Origin: DAOTVC01 sp034437215
GTDB taxonomy: Bacteria; Chloroflexota; Anaerolineae; B4-G1; SLSP01
Assembly: GCA_034437215.1 (NCBI GenBank)
Contig: DAOTVC010000079.1
Span: 30,729-94,728, forward strand
Reading direction: 5' to 3'
Length of the DNA: 64,000 nucleotides
The position numbers and the translations under genes are program-made. The notes under the pieces are model-generated. The model was given only the letters and a program-made list of their open reading frames with translations, was not told the DNA's origin and made no database searches. This document shows positions 7,305-16,997 of this stretch, one piece after another; the first letter of the stretch is position 1, and every line of letters begins with the position of its first letter.

Positions 7305-9326
7305 ATGTTGAACAAAAAACTGTTAGTACTTACCACCCTTCTGCTGGTGGTAGGCATCCTGATCTCGGCCTGCCAGCCGGAGACCATCGTCGAGACGGTG
7401 GTCGTCACCCAGGAGGGTGAGACGGTGGTAGTCACCGCTACCCCCGACCCCGATGCTGAGGAAGGGGAAGGGGAAGAGGGCGAGGAGCCGATGGAGGGTC
7501 CCGTCGTTGGTGGTTCTGGTGATGTCTATCGCATCGCCGCGCTCTCCGACATGACCACGACCAACATCTGGAAGGCCTACGATCCCGATGCCAGCATCTG
7601 GAACTACGCCGTCTACATCAGCAAGTACCCCTCGGCCTACGGCCTGACGACTCACCGCTGGCAGTTTGTGCCCGCGTTGGCCGCGGACTTGCCCACCGAC
7701 CTGGAAGAGGAAGGTGATTTCTGGGTCAGCACGGTGCCGCTGAAGCAGGGCGCCATGTGGAGTGACGGTGCCGAGATCACCGCCGAGGACTGGGCCTGGA
7801 CGGCCAATGTGGCCCTCACGCTGGGTCTGAGCGGTAACTGGCAGAGCTACGACGGCGCTTACCTCGACCGCATCGAGGCCGTTGATCCCTACACGGCCAA
7901 GCTCTACTACCACACCAAGCCCGGTCTGGCCCGCCACGAGTACGGCGTTCTCCAGTCCCCGATCCTTTCCAAGGCTTTCTGGGAAGGGATGGTCACGCCT
8001 CTGTTGGATCAGTACGCTGAGATCGCCGACATGGACCCCGAGAGTGAAGAGTTCCTGGCTCAGCGCGAGGAGATCATTCAGGCGCTCTACCAGCTCGACG
8101 CTGCGGGCGAGCCCTCCGGTGGTGCGTGGATCCTCGATCAGTGGGAGCCCGGTGCCTTCTCGGAGGTCGTCAAGAACGATAACTACTTCGACGAAGGTGC
8201 GACCTACACCGAGTACGAGAACGGCGCCCTCAAGATTACCAGCGCCGATGGTGAGGAGTGGGTGGCCTACGGTGAGGCCGACGGTGAGGTAGCCTACGAG
8301 TACGTCGAGGGTCCCTGGTTCGACAGCACTCTCTTCTCCATCTACAACGCGGATGCCGCTCTGCTGGCCCTTGAGGCCGGTGAGGTGGACTTCATCCTGA
8401 ACCCCAACGGTCTCAGCCGTGGTCAGGTCGACCAGGTTGCCGGCGCCGAGAATATCGACTTCACCTCCAACCCCGCCAACGGCTTCCGCTACCTGGGCTT
8501 CAACTTCGACGTGCCTCTCATGGCCGATATTGCGGTCCGCCAGGCCATCGCCTGCCAGATCGACAAGGAGTTCCTGACCCAGAACCTGATGCAGGGTGCG
8601 GCCCTCCCCGTGAACACCATCGTTCCCGAGAGCAACGCCTACTGGTACAACGCCGATGTCCCCCTCTTCTGCGATGGCATGAATTCGCAGGAGCGCCTCG
8701 AGGAGGCCGTGCGCCTTCTCAGCGAAGCCGGCTACACCTGGGACGTAGAGCCCACCTGGATCGAGGATCGCGGTGGTTCCGCGGAGTGGGGCGAGGGCAT
8801 GAGGATGCCTGACGGCACCCCCGTTGCCGCCGTGGAGCTGTTGGCCCCCAGTGCCGGGTACGACCCCCTGCGCGCCACCGCCGGTGTCTACATCGAGCAG
8901 TGGATCAACCAGCTGGGTATTCCCACCGAGGCCAACCTGACTAACTTCAACAACATCCTGGACATCGTCTTTGGTGGCGGTGAGTGGGATATGTACATCC
9001 TGGGTTGGGGCGTGACGGCTTACCCTGACTACGCCTGCGACTTCTTCTACAGCGGTGCGGGTTTCAACACGGGTAAATTCAACAACCCCGATTTCGACGC
9101 CATGTGCGACGAGTTCTACGCCGAGACCGATCTGGATACCGCTCAGGAACAGAGCTACGCCATTCAGGAGGTCCTGGCGACCGAACTGCCCTACATCTAC
9201 CTCTTCACCACCCCCATCTACGATGCCTGGCGTTCTGACAACGTCCTGTACCCCTTCCTCGACGTTCCCGACGGCATCGGCGCCGGTGCCTACGGCCTGA
9301 AGAGCTTCGTGCAGGCGGTTCAGTAA
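7305..9326 (+). CDS. Peptide/solute-binding lipoprotein of ABC transporter 1
   Basis: 673-residue family 5 extracellular solute-binding protein. It has a lipoprotein signal peptide (MLNKKLLVLTTLLLVVGILISAC, lipobox ISAC), a TVVVTQEGETVVVTATPDPD-type linker and an acidic stretch. The SBP_bac_5 body begins near YRIAALSDMTTTNIW and includes VPLKQGAMWSDGAEITAEDWAW and IAVRQAIACQIDKEFLTQNL. It captures the substrate outside the cell and delivers it to the permeases encoded next. The start was chosen from GGAGG ten bases upstream and the signal peptide. It is first in the operon 7305-13638. A GC-rich hairpin follows, which may set a higher expression level than for the permeases. Substrate: probably oligopeptides, unproven. 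Confidence 0.92.
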   Translation: MLNKKLLVLTTLLLVVGILISACQPETIVETVVVTQEGETVVVTATPDPDAEEGEGEEGEEPMEGPVVGGSGDVYRIAALSDMTTTNIWKAYDPDASIWNYAVYISKYPSAYGLTTHRWQFVPALAADLPTDLEEEGDFWVSTVPLKQGAMWSDGAEITAEDWAWTANVALTLGLSGNWQSYDGAYLDRIEAVDPYTAKLYYHTKPGLARHEYGVLQSPILSKAFWEGMVTPLLDQYAEIADMDPESEEFLAQREEIIQALYQLDAAGEPSGGAWILDQWEPGAFSEVVKNDNYFDEGATYTEYENGALKITSADGEEWVAYGEADGEVAYEYVEGPWFDSTLFSIYNADAALLALEAGEVDFILNPNGLSRGQVDQVAGAENIDFTSNPANGFRYLGFNFDVPLMADIAVRQAIACQIDKEFLTQNLMQGAALPVNTIVPESNAYWYNADVPLFCDGMNSQERLEEAVRLLSEAGYTWDVEPTWIEDRGGSAEWGEGMRMPDGTPVAAVELLAPSAGYDPLRATAGVYIEQWINQLGIPTEANLTNFNNILDIVFGGGEWDMYILGWGVTAYPDYACDFFYSGAGFNTGKFNNPDFDAMCDEFYAETDLDTAQEQSYAIQEVLATELPYIYLFTTPIYDAWRSDNVLYPFLDVPDGIGAGAYGLKSFVQAVQ

Positions 9327-9364
9327 TAGGTTAACGCGTCAGTTTTGACGCAGTGAGACAATCC

Positions 9365-9408
9365 GTGGGGGGGCTCGGAGGATTTTCCTCTTCCCCCCCA
9401 CACTTTAT
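9365..9408 (+). terminator. Hairpin between binding protein and permease genes
   Basis: GTGGGGGGG (9365-9373) pairs with CCCCCCCAC (9393-9401), with an inner AGGA/TCCT pair; then ACTTTATG. The poor U-run suggests partial termination or mRNA protection inside the operon. Confidence 0.5.
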
Positions 9409-9437
9409 GCAAAAAGGAAAAAGGTAGGTGTACTAGG

Positions 9438-10613
9438 ATGGGCAAATATATCCTTAAGCGGAGTGCTCAGATCCTGCTCACACTCTTGATCTTTCAAACA
9501 TTGCTCTTTCTGATTCTAACGGCGTTACCGGGCGATATTACCAACCGGCTGTTGACCAATCCGGATATCCCCCCTGAGGTGCGGGAGCGCACCCGGCAGG
9601 CTTTAGGGCTGGATCAGCCTCCCCTGGTGCAGTATGCCAGATGGTTAAGAGGACTCTTCACCGGAGATCTGGGTGTCTCTTATTCCCTGTACCCGACTCC
9701 GGTCGTGGATGTTCTCTTGCAGCGGATTCCCCGCACCCTGACACTCTTTTTCACCGCAACGCTGGTCCAGTTCACCCTCGGCTTTGCCATGGGGCGGGTG
9801 CTGGCATGGCGGCGTGGGGGCGCCTTCGAGTACGGGACGACGCTGGTGGGTGTGCTCCTCTACACCGTCTTCACCCCCTGGTTCGGGTTGATGATGATCT
9901 TCATCTTCGGGGCGCGCCTCAGGTGGCTGCCCCTGGGCAAGTTTCTCGACCCGGGCCTGTGGAGTCGCTTTACTATCGTCGGTCTGGCGGACAACGCCTC
10001 GAAAGCGAACTTCGTCTTTGGTCGCATGATCCTGACCGCCTCGATAGTGCTCGTGCTTTGGATCCTGCTGATGATCTTCACGCGCAACTTGAACGCGGTG
10101 CGGCGCCGGCAGACGCAGCTTGTGGGGACGATTCTGCTCCTTGCGGGCGGTATCGGTTACTGGGCGCTCTCTGACCTGGGGGTGTTGGCCGGAAATATTC
10201 TTACCCACATGATTCTCCCCATCGGGACCGTAACGATGGTGGGTTTCGCCGGTACCATGCTGTTGACCCGCCAGACGATGTTGGAGACCCTGCGGGAGGA
10301 TTATGTCCAGACCGCGCGAGCCAAGGGTTTGTCCGAGCGGGTGGTACGGGATAAGCACGCTGCGCGCAACGCCGTGCTCCCCGTCTTCACCAGCCTCATC
10401 ATCAGCCTGCCCTTTACGTTGAGCGGGGGTATCATCACCGAGACCATCTTCTCCTGGCCCGGCATGGGTTTGTTGTTATTGGAGGCCACCGTGGCCGAGG
10501 ATGTCCCGCTGGTCATGGGCGCGCTCAGTTTCATCGGTGTACTTTCGTTATCGGCTCACCTGGTGGCCGACGTTGCCTATGCCTTCCTGGATCCCCGGAT
10601 CCGGTACAGCTAG
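9438..10613 (+). CDS. ABC transporter permease 1 (DppB-like, enlarged)
   Basis: 391-residue inner-membrane permease. N-terminus MGKYILKRSAQILLTLLIFQTLLFLIL and GDLGVSYSLYPTPVVDVLLQRIPRTL are typical of DppB/OppB. The cytoplasmic EAA loop that docks the ATPase is visible (DYVQTARAKGLSERVVRDKHAARNAVLPV). The protein is longer than the usual ~310-340 residues: about 80 residues between the third helix and the EAA region (ILTASIVLVLWILLMIF ... TQLVGTILLLAGGIGYW) add two predicted helices. The second locus has the same kind of insertion. Works with the permease encoded 14 bases downstream. Confidence 0.92.
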   Translation: MGKYILKRSAQILLTLLIFQTLLFLILTALPGDITNRLLTNPDIPPEVRERTRQALGLDQPPLVQYARWLRGLFTGDLGVSYSLYPTPVVDVLLQRIPRTLTLFFTATLVQFTLGFAMGRVLAWRRGGAFEYGTTLVGVLLYTVFTPWFGLMMIFIFGARLRWLPLGKFLDPGLWSRFTIVGLADNASKANFVFGRMILTASIVLVLWILLMIFTRNLNAVRRRQTQLVGTILLLAGGIGYWALSDLGVLAGNILTHMILPIGTVTMVGFAGTMLLTRQTMLETLREDYVQTARAKGLSERVVRDKHAARNAVLPVFTSLIISLPFTLSGGIITETIFSWPGMGLLLLEATVAEDVPLVMGALSFIGVLSLSAHLVADVAYAFLDPRIRYS

Positions 10614-10627
10614 GACTGAGGTGAATT

Positions 10628-11620
10628 ATGAGTGAAACGGTTTACTCTGGCCCGGAAGCAACCCCCTCTCTCTGGCAGATACGCTTGAAGCTCGCCTGGC
10701 GCTCCTTCAAGCGCGGGTGGGCCATGTTCAAAGAGAACCCCATTGGTCTCATTGGACTGGGGATTATCGTCTTCTTTGGCCTGATGGCCATTATGCATCC
10801 CGTTCTCATGGGGACCGTCTGGGAGCAGCGTATCTACGATCCCATCATCGGCTATGACTTCGAGATCCTCGTCCATCCCTCACCACCCAGCTGGCTGCCG
10901 CAGCCCGATAACCCCATGCATACTCCCTCGTTGCGTCACGTTCTAGGAACGGATCCCTTGGGACGGGACGTCTTGAGCCAGCTGATGTTCAGCACCCAAT
11001 CGGAGTTTGCGCTGGGTATTATGGCCGCGCTGGTCACGGTGCTCATCGCTACCACCGCCGGAGCCGTGGCTGCCTACTTCGGGGGGGTGGTCGACGTCGT
11101 TCTGATGCGCCTGGCCGACGTTATCCTGATGCTGCCCTTTATCGCCATCTTGATCGTCTTGAGCTCCATGTTCGACTTCCAGATGATCCACCTGGCGGTG
11201 GTCTACGGCCTGCTGGCAGGCTTTGGCGGCAACACCATCGTCATCAAATCCCAGGCGCTCTCCATCAAGGTGAAGACCTACATCGAGGCGGCACGCATCG
11301 CGGGGGGGAACGACTGGCACATCCTCTTCACCCACCTGGTGCCCAATCTGCTGCCCCTCTCCTTCCTGTACATGATGTTCACGGTGACCAATGCTATCTT
11401 CTCCGAGGCGGTCCTCTCCTTCTTCGGCCTGCTCAACATCCGTATGAGCTGGGGCATCATGATTCAGACGGCCCAGGCAGCCGGATACCTGCTCTCCTCG
11501 TGGAAGTACTGGTATCTGATGTTCCCCGCCGGCTTGGCTATCTCGTTGCTCTGTTCGGCCTTCTATCTCGTGGGCCGGGCCATGGATGAGGTGGTCAACC
11601 CGCGGCTACGAAAACGATGA
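10628..11620 (+). CDS. ABC transporter permease 1 (DppC-like)
   Basis: 330-residue partner permease of the DppC/OppC family. It has an N-terminal OppC_N segment (FKENPIGLIGLGIIVFFGLMAIMHPVLMG), the family motif HVLGTDPLGRDVLSQLMFSTQSEFALG, and the EAA loop TYIEAARIAGGNDWHILFTHLVPNLLP. The periplasmic stretch between helix 1 and the LGTDPLGRD motif is longer than in E. coli DppC. GAGGTGAATT precedes the ATG; the stop codon overlaps the upstream in-frame start of the next gene, indicating tight coupling. Confidence 0.93.
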   Translation: MSETVYSGPEATPSLWQIRLKLAWRSFKRGWAMFKENPIGLIGLGIIVFFGLMAIMHPVLMGTVWEQRIYDPIIGYDFEILVHPSPPSWLPQPDNPMHTPSLRHVLGTDPLGRDVLSQLMFSTQSEFALGIMAALVTVLIATTAGAVAAYFGGVVDVVLMRLADVILMLPFIAILIVLSSMFDFQMIHLAVVYGLLAGFGGNTIVIKSQALSIKVKTYIEAARIAGGNDWHILFTHLVPNLLPLSFLYMMFTVTNAIFSEAVLSFFGLLNIRMSWGIMIQTAQAAGYLLSSWKYWYLMFPAGLAISLLCSAFYLVGRAMDEVVNPRLRKR

Positions 11621-11628
11621 GGAAGACA

Positions 11629-12639
11629 ATGGCAGAAAAAAACATCCTTTCAGTAGAAAATCTAGTGATGCACTACTCGACGCGCAAGGGCGACGTCTCT
11701 GCCGTCGACGGCGTGAGTTTCGCCCTGCAGCAGGGACACTCGCTGGGGTTGGTCGGAGAGTCCGGTTGCGGCAAGACCTCGGTGGCCTTCTCTCTCATGC
11801 GATTGTTGCCCGAAAACGCCCGTATCAAGGACGGGGCCATCTTCATTGATGGTCAGGATATCGTCTCGATGAACAAGGAGCAGCTACTCAACGTCCGCTG
11901 GAACCGCATCGCGATGGTCTTCCAGGCGGCGATGAACGCCATGAACCCCGTCTACCGGGTCGGGGAGCAGATCATCGAGGCGCTCGACCTGCACGTGGGG
12001 GTGATGTCGAAGGCGCAGGCCCGGGAGCGAGTGGCGCAGCTCTTTGAACTGGTGGGGTTGGACCCGGAGCTCATGGATCGTTATCCGCACGAGTTCAGCG
12101 GCGGCATGCGCCAGCGCGCGATCATCGCCATGGCTCTCTCCTGCAATCCCGACATCATCATCGCCGATGAGCCGACGACGGCGCTGGACGTTATCGTTCA
12201 GGATCGGATCCTGAAGGAGCTGAAGGGGATCCAGAAGCAGCTCGGGATGAGCATGATCTACATTTCCCACGATATCGCGGTGATCGCCGAGGTGAGCGAC
12301 CACATCGGGGTGATGTACGCGGGACGTATGGCGGAGCTGGCTGATGCTGTGGACATCTTCGAGCGTCCGCTGCATCCCTACACCTATGCGCTGATGCGGG
12401 CCTTCCCCAGCATCATCGGTGAGAAGCACGAGCTGGTCACGCTGCCGGGTGAGCCGCCGGATCTGCTCTATCCCCCTTCCGGCTGCCGTTTCCATCCCCG
12501 CTGCCCCAATGCGACGGAGATCTGTCGCGAGCAGCAGCCCCCCTTCGAGGAGAAAGAGCCGGGTCACTTCGTGGCCTGCTGGAATCCTGTGTCTGCGGGA
12601 GCGAAGGGCAGTCTACGAGATAAGCCGGAGGTGAAATAA
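11629..12639 (+). CDS. ABC transporter ATPase 1 (DppD-like)
   Basis: 336-residue ATPase that powers import. Walker A GESGCGKT (43-50), Q-loop VFQAAMNAMNP, signature FSGGMRQRAIIAMAL, Walker B IIIADEPTTALD and H-loop YISHDIA are all intact. The C-terminal oligo_HPN extension carries the cysteine cluster GCRFHPRCPNATEIC...ACW seen in DppD/DppF proteins (it can hold an Fe-S cluster in some homologues). GAGGAAG lies just before the chosen ATG; an in-frame ATG at 11617 overlaps the preceding stop. Pairs with the next gene product as a heterodimer. Confidence 0.94.
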   Translation: MAEKNILSVENLVMHYSTRKGDVSAVDGVSFALQQGHSLGLVGESGCGKTSVAFSLMRLLPENARIKDGAIFIDGQDIVSMNKEQLLNVRWNRIAMVFQAAMNAMNPVYRVGEQIIEALDLHVGVMSKAQARERVAQLFELVGLDPELMDRYPHEFSGGMRQRAIIAMALSCNPDIIIADEPTTALDVIVQDRILKELKGIQKQLGMSMIYISHDIAVIAEVSDHIGVMYAGRMAELADAVDIFERPLHPYTYALMRAFPSIIGEKHELVTLPGEPPDLLYPPSGCRFHPRCPNATEICREQQPPFEEKEPGHFVACWNPVSAGAKGSLRDKPEVK

Positions 12640-13638
12640 ATGGTGGACAAGAACAAACCCCTGGTGCGCGTTGAGGAGCTACAGAAGTACTTCCCCGTGG
12701 GGGGGGGCTTCTTCAAGCGCAGCACCGACTTCATTCACGCCGTGGATGGTGTCTCTTTTGACATCATGCCCGGTGACTCTTTGGGATTGGTAGGCGAATC
12801 GGGCTGTGGGAAGACGACGACGGGCAAGTTGCTCGTCCGCCTCTACGAGCCCACCGGTGGTCACATCCTGATTCAGGATGGGTCGGGAGAGCTCGAGGAT
12901 ATCGCGTACCGGCAGGGCAGCGGACTCAAGGCCTTCCGTAAGCAGGTGCAGATGATCTTCCAGGACCCTTATGAATCCCTTAACCCGCGGCGTACCATCT
13001 ACGACACGGTAGCGGAGCCTTTGGCGGTTCAGGGCATGGGCACGGTGCCGGAGCGTGAGGAGCGCGTGGCTTCTCTTTTGGAGCGGGTGGGCCTGACGCC
13101 TGCCACGAGCTTCATGTTCCGCTTTCCCCACGAGCTCTCCGGTGGTCAGCGCCAGCGGGTCGCCATCGCGCGCGCCCTGGTCGTCGATCCCGTCTTCATC
13201 GCCGCCGACGAGCCGACATCGATGCTCGACGTCTCCATTCGTACCGGTGTGATGAATCTGATGATGGAGTTGGCCGATGAGTTGGGGGTGAGCTATCTCT
13301 ATATCACCCACGACCTGGCGGTCGCCCGCTACATGTGCCAGCGTATCGCCGTCATGTACCTGGGCAAGCTCGTGGAGCTGGCCCCGACGGAGGAGCTGCT
13401 CTCCCATCCGCTGCACCCCTACACGCGGGCGCTCATCTCGGCGGTACCCATTCCCGATCCCCGAACCAAGCGCCAGACCATCGACATCAAGGGCGGGGTC
13501 AGTGCACCCATTAACCCCCCGTCCCTCTGTCGTTTCTACGAACGCTGTCCTTTGGGCGATGAGGTCTGTGCCAATCAGCCTCACCCGCCTCTGGAGGATA
13601 AGGGGGGGGGGCACTACGTCGCCTGCTATCACGTCTGA
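12640..13638 (+). CDS. ABC transporter ATPase 1 (DppF-like)
   Basis: 332-residue second ATPase. Walker A GESGCGKT (52-59), Q-loop IFQDPYESLNPRRTI, signature LSGGQRQRVAIARAL, Walker B VFIAADEPTSMLD, H-loop YITHDLA, and a C-terminal cysteine cluster (LCRFYERCPLGDEVC...ACYHV). The ATG directly abuts the previous stop; GGAGGTGAAATAA supplies the ribosome-binding site. It is the last gene of the operon, followed by a 14-bp hairpin terminator. The second transporter locus has no ATPase genes in this window, so this pair might serve both (inference). Confidence 0.94.
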   Translation: MVDKNKPLVRVEELQKYFPVGGGFFKRSTDFIHAVDGVSFDIMPGDSLGLVGESGCGKTTTGKLLVRLYEPTGGHILIQDGSGELEDIAYRQGSGLKAFRKQVQMIFQDPYESLNPRRTIYDTVAEPLAVQGMGTVPEREERVASLLERVGLTPATSFMFRFPHELSGGQRQRVAIARALVVDPVFIAADEPTSMLDVSIRTGVMNLMMELADELGVSYLYITHDLAVARYMCQRIAVMYLGKLVELAPTEELLSHPLHPYTRALISAVPIPDPRTKRQTIDIKGGVSAPINPPSLCRFYERCPLGDEVCANQPHPPLEDKGGGHYVACYHV

Positions 13639-13694
13639 TACCTCCCTGGAAGCCGCGAGAGGCACGGCTTGCGACACTTGTGCGTGCTCAAGCA

Positions 13695-13733
13695 GCGGAT
13701 GGAAACACAGACGTGTTTCCATCCGCTTTGTAT
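13695..13733 (+). terminator. Terminator of transporter operon 1
   Basis: Perfect 14-bp stem (13695-13708 with 13713-13726), loop AGAC, then TTTGTAT. Confidence 0.75.
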
Positions 13734-13791
13734 AGAGAGACCCGCCCGGGAAAGGGGTGGGTCATCGTTCAGGTGTAGCCGGGAGTTGAGA

Positions 13792-15561
13792 ATGCGGAAC
13801 TTATGGGGCGTTAGGTTGAAGTACGTCTTACTGCTGGCGGCGCTCTTGCTGCTCAGCGGGTGCGACGCTCGCGTGCACACGGACCGGATCTCCGATGTCT
13901 GGGGCCGGGGGCGTCTTCTGGGTAGGGCCTCCGGGGCCACGGCGGTGGGGTTGGGTCCCTTTCCCGACGGCGAGCATGTGGCGGTGGCCTGGATCGAGCG
14001 TCTGGAGGAGAGCGCCGAGGAGGCCCTCCACCTCCTGATTCTCGAGGCAGGGGGCGAGGTCGTGGTGGATGAATTCGTCGCCCCGGTCGCGCTTCCGGGT
14101 GCGGATGTCAGCCTGCTCGTCGGTGACGGGGACACTCTCCACCTGCTTTGGACGTCGGGTAGGAAGGGCGAGCGCGCCCTCTGGCACCTCCAACTGCCCG
14201 ATGTCCTGGGCCTGGATGCGGCAGCTCTGGAGGCGCTACAACCGGTAGAGATCACGCCTGCCGAGCGCTCTGTGGCGGGTTACGAAGCGGCGTGGCATCC
14301 CGACCGGGGGCTCGTCGTGCTCTGGCAGGATGCGCGGGGTGAGCTACTGCTCTGGAGAGGAGACGAGTCCGTGCTGCTCCTCGATCAGGTGCTCGCCCTG
14401 GATTTCCAACTGGACGCTGCCGGGCTGGGGCACGTCGCCTGGTCGACGCGCCTTGAAGGTGCCCGGGGAGCTATCTATCAGGCCTTCCTCGACACCGAGA
14501 CCGGGTCCCTTTCGGAGCCCCGCGAGGTGATGGCCCAGGTCTTCGGCGGGCGCAACCCCTCCCTGGAGTCTGTGGGGGGGCCAACACTGATCCTCGAGGA
14601 GGGCGAGATCTACGTCAGCTGGACCCAGCTCGCCATGATGGGGAACCAGTCCCAGCAGCAGCTCTTCACCGTCGTCCTCCCCGCTTGGGGCGAGGCCGGC
14701 GAGCCCTCTCCTCCTCTCTTCGTTGGCCTCTCACCACGTTTTCCGCCCCCGCTGCAGCCCCTTGAGGGCCCCTTTCCTTATCGAGCTCTGGCGAACACCG
14801 AGGAGAACGTGATGCGCTCGACCTCCGTGGGACGTGCACCTCACGCTCTCCGGGGGCAACATGCTGAAGCGGTCGTGGCAGTCTCCGCTCTCTACCGTAC
14901 CCGCAGCCGCGAGGAGTTCCAACCCACGCTCATCTATCTCCGGGATGGCGAGGTTCTGGGCTATGAGCCGGCCGTTTGGACCTCCCAACTCTCGCTCAAT
15001 CCTGTTGTGCGGGCCGATGAGGATCAGAACCTCTATCTGGCGTGGGTGGATGCGGTAGGGGGGAGTTATCGCTACCCTCTCTACTTAGCGACGACCAACC
15101 CGTCATTACAGGCTACGTGGGATCAGCTGGTGGAGCAGGACCTGTTGGTGATCCTGGGGGACTGGCTGAATCGGATCGCGGGAGGTGTCTTTATTGGGAC
15201 GTTCTTGACGATCTGGCTGATGGTCCCTCTGCCTTGGTTGATCTTCTCCCTGGCCACGGGCAGCGCCTACGGCAACCGAGCGCGGGTTGCATTTCTTGTG
15301 GGCCTCTTGATCTACTGGAGCTCCAAGTACTACCTGGGGTCGGTAGTGCTGACCTACATACCGGGCCTCTATTGGCTCTCGCCTGGCTGGGCAGGGGCGT
15401 TGGTCCATGGTCTGCCGCTGGCGATCTTGTTTGTGGCGCTGGTGCTGGTGCGACTCCTCTTTATCCGTCGCGATAGGGAGTTTGATCTGGTGCGTGTCTT
15501 TGGCACCGTTGTCATCATCGACTGGGTGCTCTCCAATCTCGTCTATGCGATTGGTTACTGA
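13792..15561 (+). CDS. Unrecognised lipoprotein with C-terminal membrane helices
   Basis: 589 residues. The N-terminus is a lipoprotein signal (LKYVLLLAALLLLSGC, lipobox LSGC). Residues ~30-440 consist of repeated short beta-strand motifs with W (HVAVAWIERL, LHLLWTSG, LVVLWQDARG, LGHVAWSTRLEGARGAIYQAF, EIYVSWTQLAMM, NLYLAWVDAVGGSYRYPLYLAT), which look like the blades of a beta-propeller (sialidase/BNR-like). The last ~150 residues contain four predicted membrane helices. It sits between the two peptide-transporter loci and upstream of two permease genes, so a role in sensing or processing a transported compound is possible. The start was chosen from the signal peptide and GGGAG upstream; the long upstream frame crosses a terminator. 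No family is recognised. Confidence 0.75.
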   Translation: MRNLWGVRLKYVLLLAALLLLSGCDARVHTDRISDVWGRGRLLGRASGATAVGLGPFPDGEHVAVAWIERLEESAEEALHLLILEAGGEVVVDEFVAPVALPGADVSLLVGDGDTLHLLWTSGRKGERALWHLQLPDVLGLDAAALEALQPVEITPAERSVAGYEAAWHPDRGLVVLWQDARGELLLWRGDESVLLLDQVLALDFQLDAAGLGHVAWSTRLEGARGAIYQAFLDTETGSLSEPREVMAQVFGGRNPSLESVGGPTLILEEGEIYVSWTQLAMMGNQSQQQLFTVVLPAWGEAGEPSPPLFVGLSPRFPPPLQPLEGPFPYRALANTEENVMRSTSVGRAPHALRGQHAEAVVAVSALYRTRSREEFQPTLIYLRDGEVLGYEPAVWTSQLSLNPVVRADEDQNLYLAWVDAVGGSYRYPLYLATTNPSLQATWDQLVEQDLLVILGDWLNRIAGGVFIGTFLTIWLMVPLPWLIFSLATGSAYGNRARVAFLVGLLIYWSSKYYLGSVVLTYIPGLYWLSPGWAGALVHGLPLAILFVALVLVRLLFIRRDREFDLVRVFGTVVIIDWVLSNLVYAIGY

Positions 15562-15809
15562 GGGCACTCCTGTGTGTCGGTGGGTACAGAGGGAAGGAGG
15601 TGGCCAACGGAAGCTCCATTCGAAGGACCATCGGGGAAGGGTGGTGTATCACGAGGATGGGGTCTGCATCTCGGTACTTTTCATCGAGAGAGCTTTGCTT
15701 GCGTCGACAATCCTTAGGGAGCGAGGAGGATGATCCTCGCCGGCCGTCCAGACCAGAGTGCGGCTGGTGCGGGCCATTCTGTGGGGTCCCTTTAGCAGGA
15801 GGCTATCTC

Positions 15810-16997
15810 ATGGTACGTTATCTGCTTCGCAGAGTGTTCTCAAGCTTGATAGCACTCTTCGTCTTTCTCACCTTCATGTTCTTTGTCGTGCAAGCGATGA
15901 TTCCCGGCGACTTCACCACGCAGTTCTCTCAGGCGTTAACCGCTGAAGAGCGGGAGGAGCTGCGGTCGGAACTGGGTATCGATCAACCTCTTTTCACCCA
16001 ATATGTGCGCTGGATGGGGCACCTGGTGCGGGGAGACTTGGGCCGTTCTCTGTACGGCTTTCCGGTCGTTCAACAGCTGAAGAACGTCATCCCCTATACG
16101 CTGCTCGTCTTTTTAACCGGAACGCTACTCGCCTTTCTCCTGGGTCTGTGGTTGGGTAAGGTGGTCGCCTGGCAGGGCTCGGGAATTTTGACGGGAGCGA
16201 CGGTTACGACTGCTATCTCCCTCTACACCGCTTTCCCTCCCTGGCTGGCTTTTCTGGTGACCTACTTCTTTGCCCGGCGGTTGAATATGGCCCGCGATCC
16301 CTTCAGCTACGGCAAGCGCTTAGGTGGAGCGACGCATTGGGAGTTAGGAGTCTGGTATAATGCGCCCCTCTCACCGCAGCAAGTTGCGCTGCGGGCGGTG
16401 GTGAGTTTCATAGCGGTGGCGGCTCTGCTCTTTTTGATCGACTCCCTGATGCAGCGGCAGTGGAAACGGCGTCTACCCGTGCCGCTGGCCCTGGTGCTCT
16501 TCCTTGGAGGGGTGGTCGGTAGCTGGCACGCTTTTGGGTTTGCGCCTCTCGCTCTGGATATCATGATTGTTGCTGGCATCCCCATCATCACCTACGTCTT
16601 GCTCTCCTTCGGTGAGACGATGTTGATCATGCGTACGAGCATGATAGACACGTTGAAGGAGGAGTACGTGCTCACCGCCCAGGCGAAGGGGTTGCCGGAT
16701 CGGGTGGTGCGCAACAGGCACGCGGCTCGCAATGCGCTCCTGCCCGTTCTGAGTCGCTTTGTGGTCAGTTTCCCCTACATGCTTACCGGTCTGGTGATCA
16801 TTGAGGATACCCTGGATTGGCCCGGGATCAGCAAGGCCCTCTTCGACGCCCTCTATCAGCAGGATATGCCCGTCGTGATGGGGGCTCTGTTGCTGGTGGG
16901 GGTGCTCTCTGCCGTAGCTCGCCTTGCCCTCGACGTGGTCGCTGCGTACCTCGACCCCCGCATCCGCTTCGATGCGGCTCATTCCTGGAGGCTCTGA
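15810..16997 (+). CDS. ABC transporter permease 2 (DppB-like, enlarged)
   Basis: 395-residue permease related to that at 9438-10613. Starts MVRYLLRRVFSSLIALFVFLTFMFFVV, contains GDLGRSLYGFPVVQQLKNVIPYTL, and the EAA loop EYVLTAQAKGLPDRVVRNRHAARNALLPV. Like its paralogue it has an insertion of about 90 residues with extra helices (VALRAVVSFIAVAALLFLIDSL ... PLALVLFLGGVVGSW). GGAGG lies seven bases before the ATG; an open frame upstream to 15600 is not supported by a ribosome-binding site. Its stop codon shares one base with the next start (TGATG). Confidence 0.92.
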   Translation: MVRYLLRRVFSSLIALFVFLTFMFFVVQAMIPGDFTTQFSQALTAEEREELRSELGIDQPLFTQYVRWMGHLVRGDLGRSLYGFPVVQQLKNVIPYTLLVFLTGTLLAFLLGLWLGKVVAWQGSGILTGATVTTAISLYTAFPPWLAFLVTYFFARRLNMARDPFSYGKRLGGATHWELGVWYNAPLSPQQVALRAVVSFIAVAALLFLIDSLMQRQWKRRLPVPLALVLFLGGVVGSWHAFGFAPLALDIMIVAGIPIITYVLLSFGETMLIMRTSMIDTLKEEYVLTAQAKGLPDRVVRNRHAARNALLPVLSRFVVSFPYMLTGLVIIEDTLDWPGISKALFDALYQQDMPVVMGALLLVGVLSAVARLALDVVAAYLDPRIRFDAAHSWRL

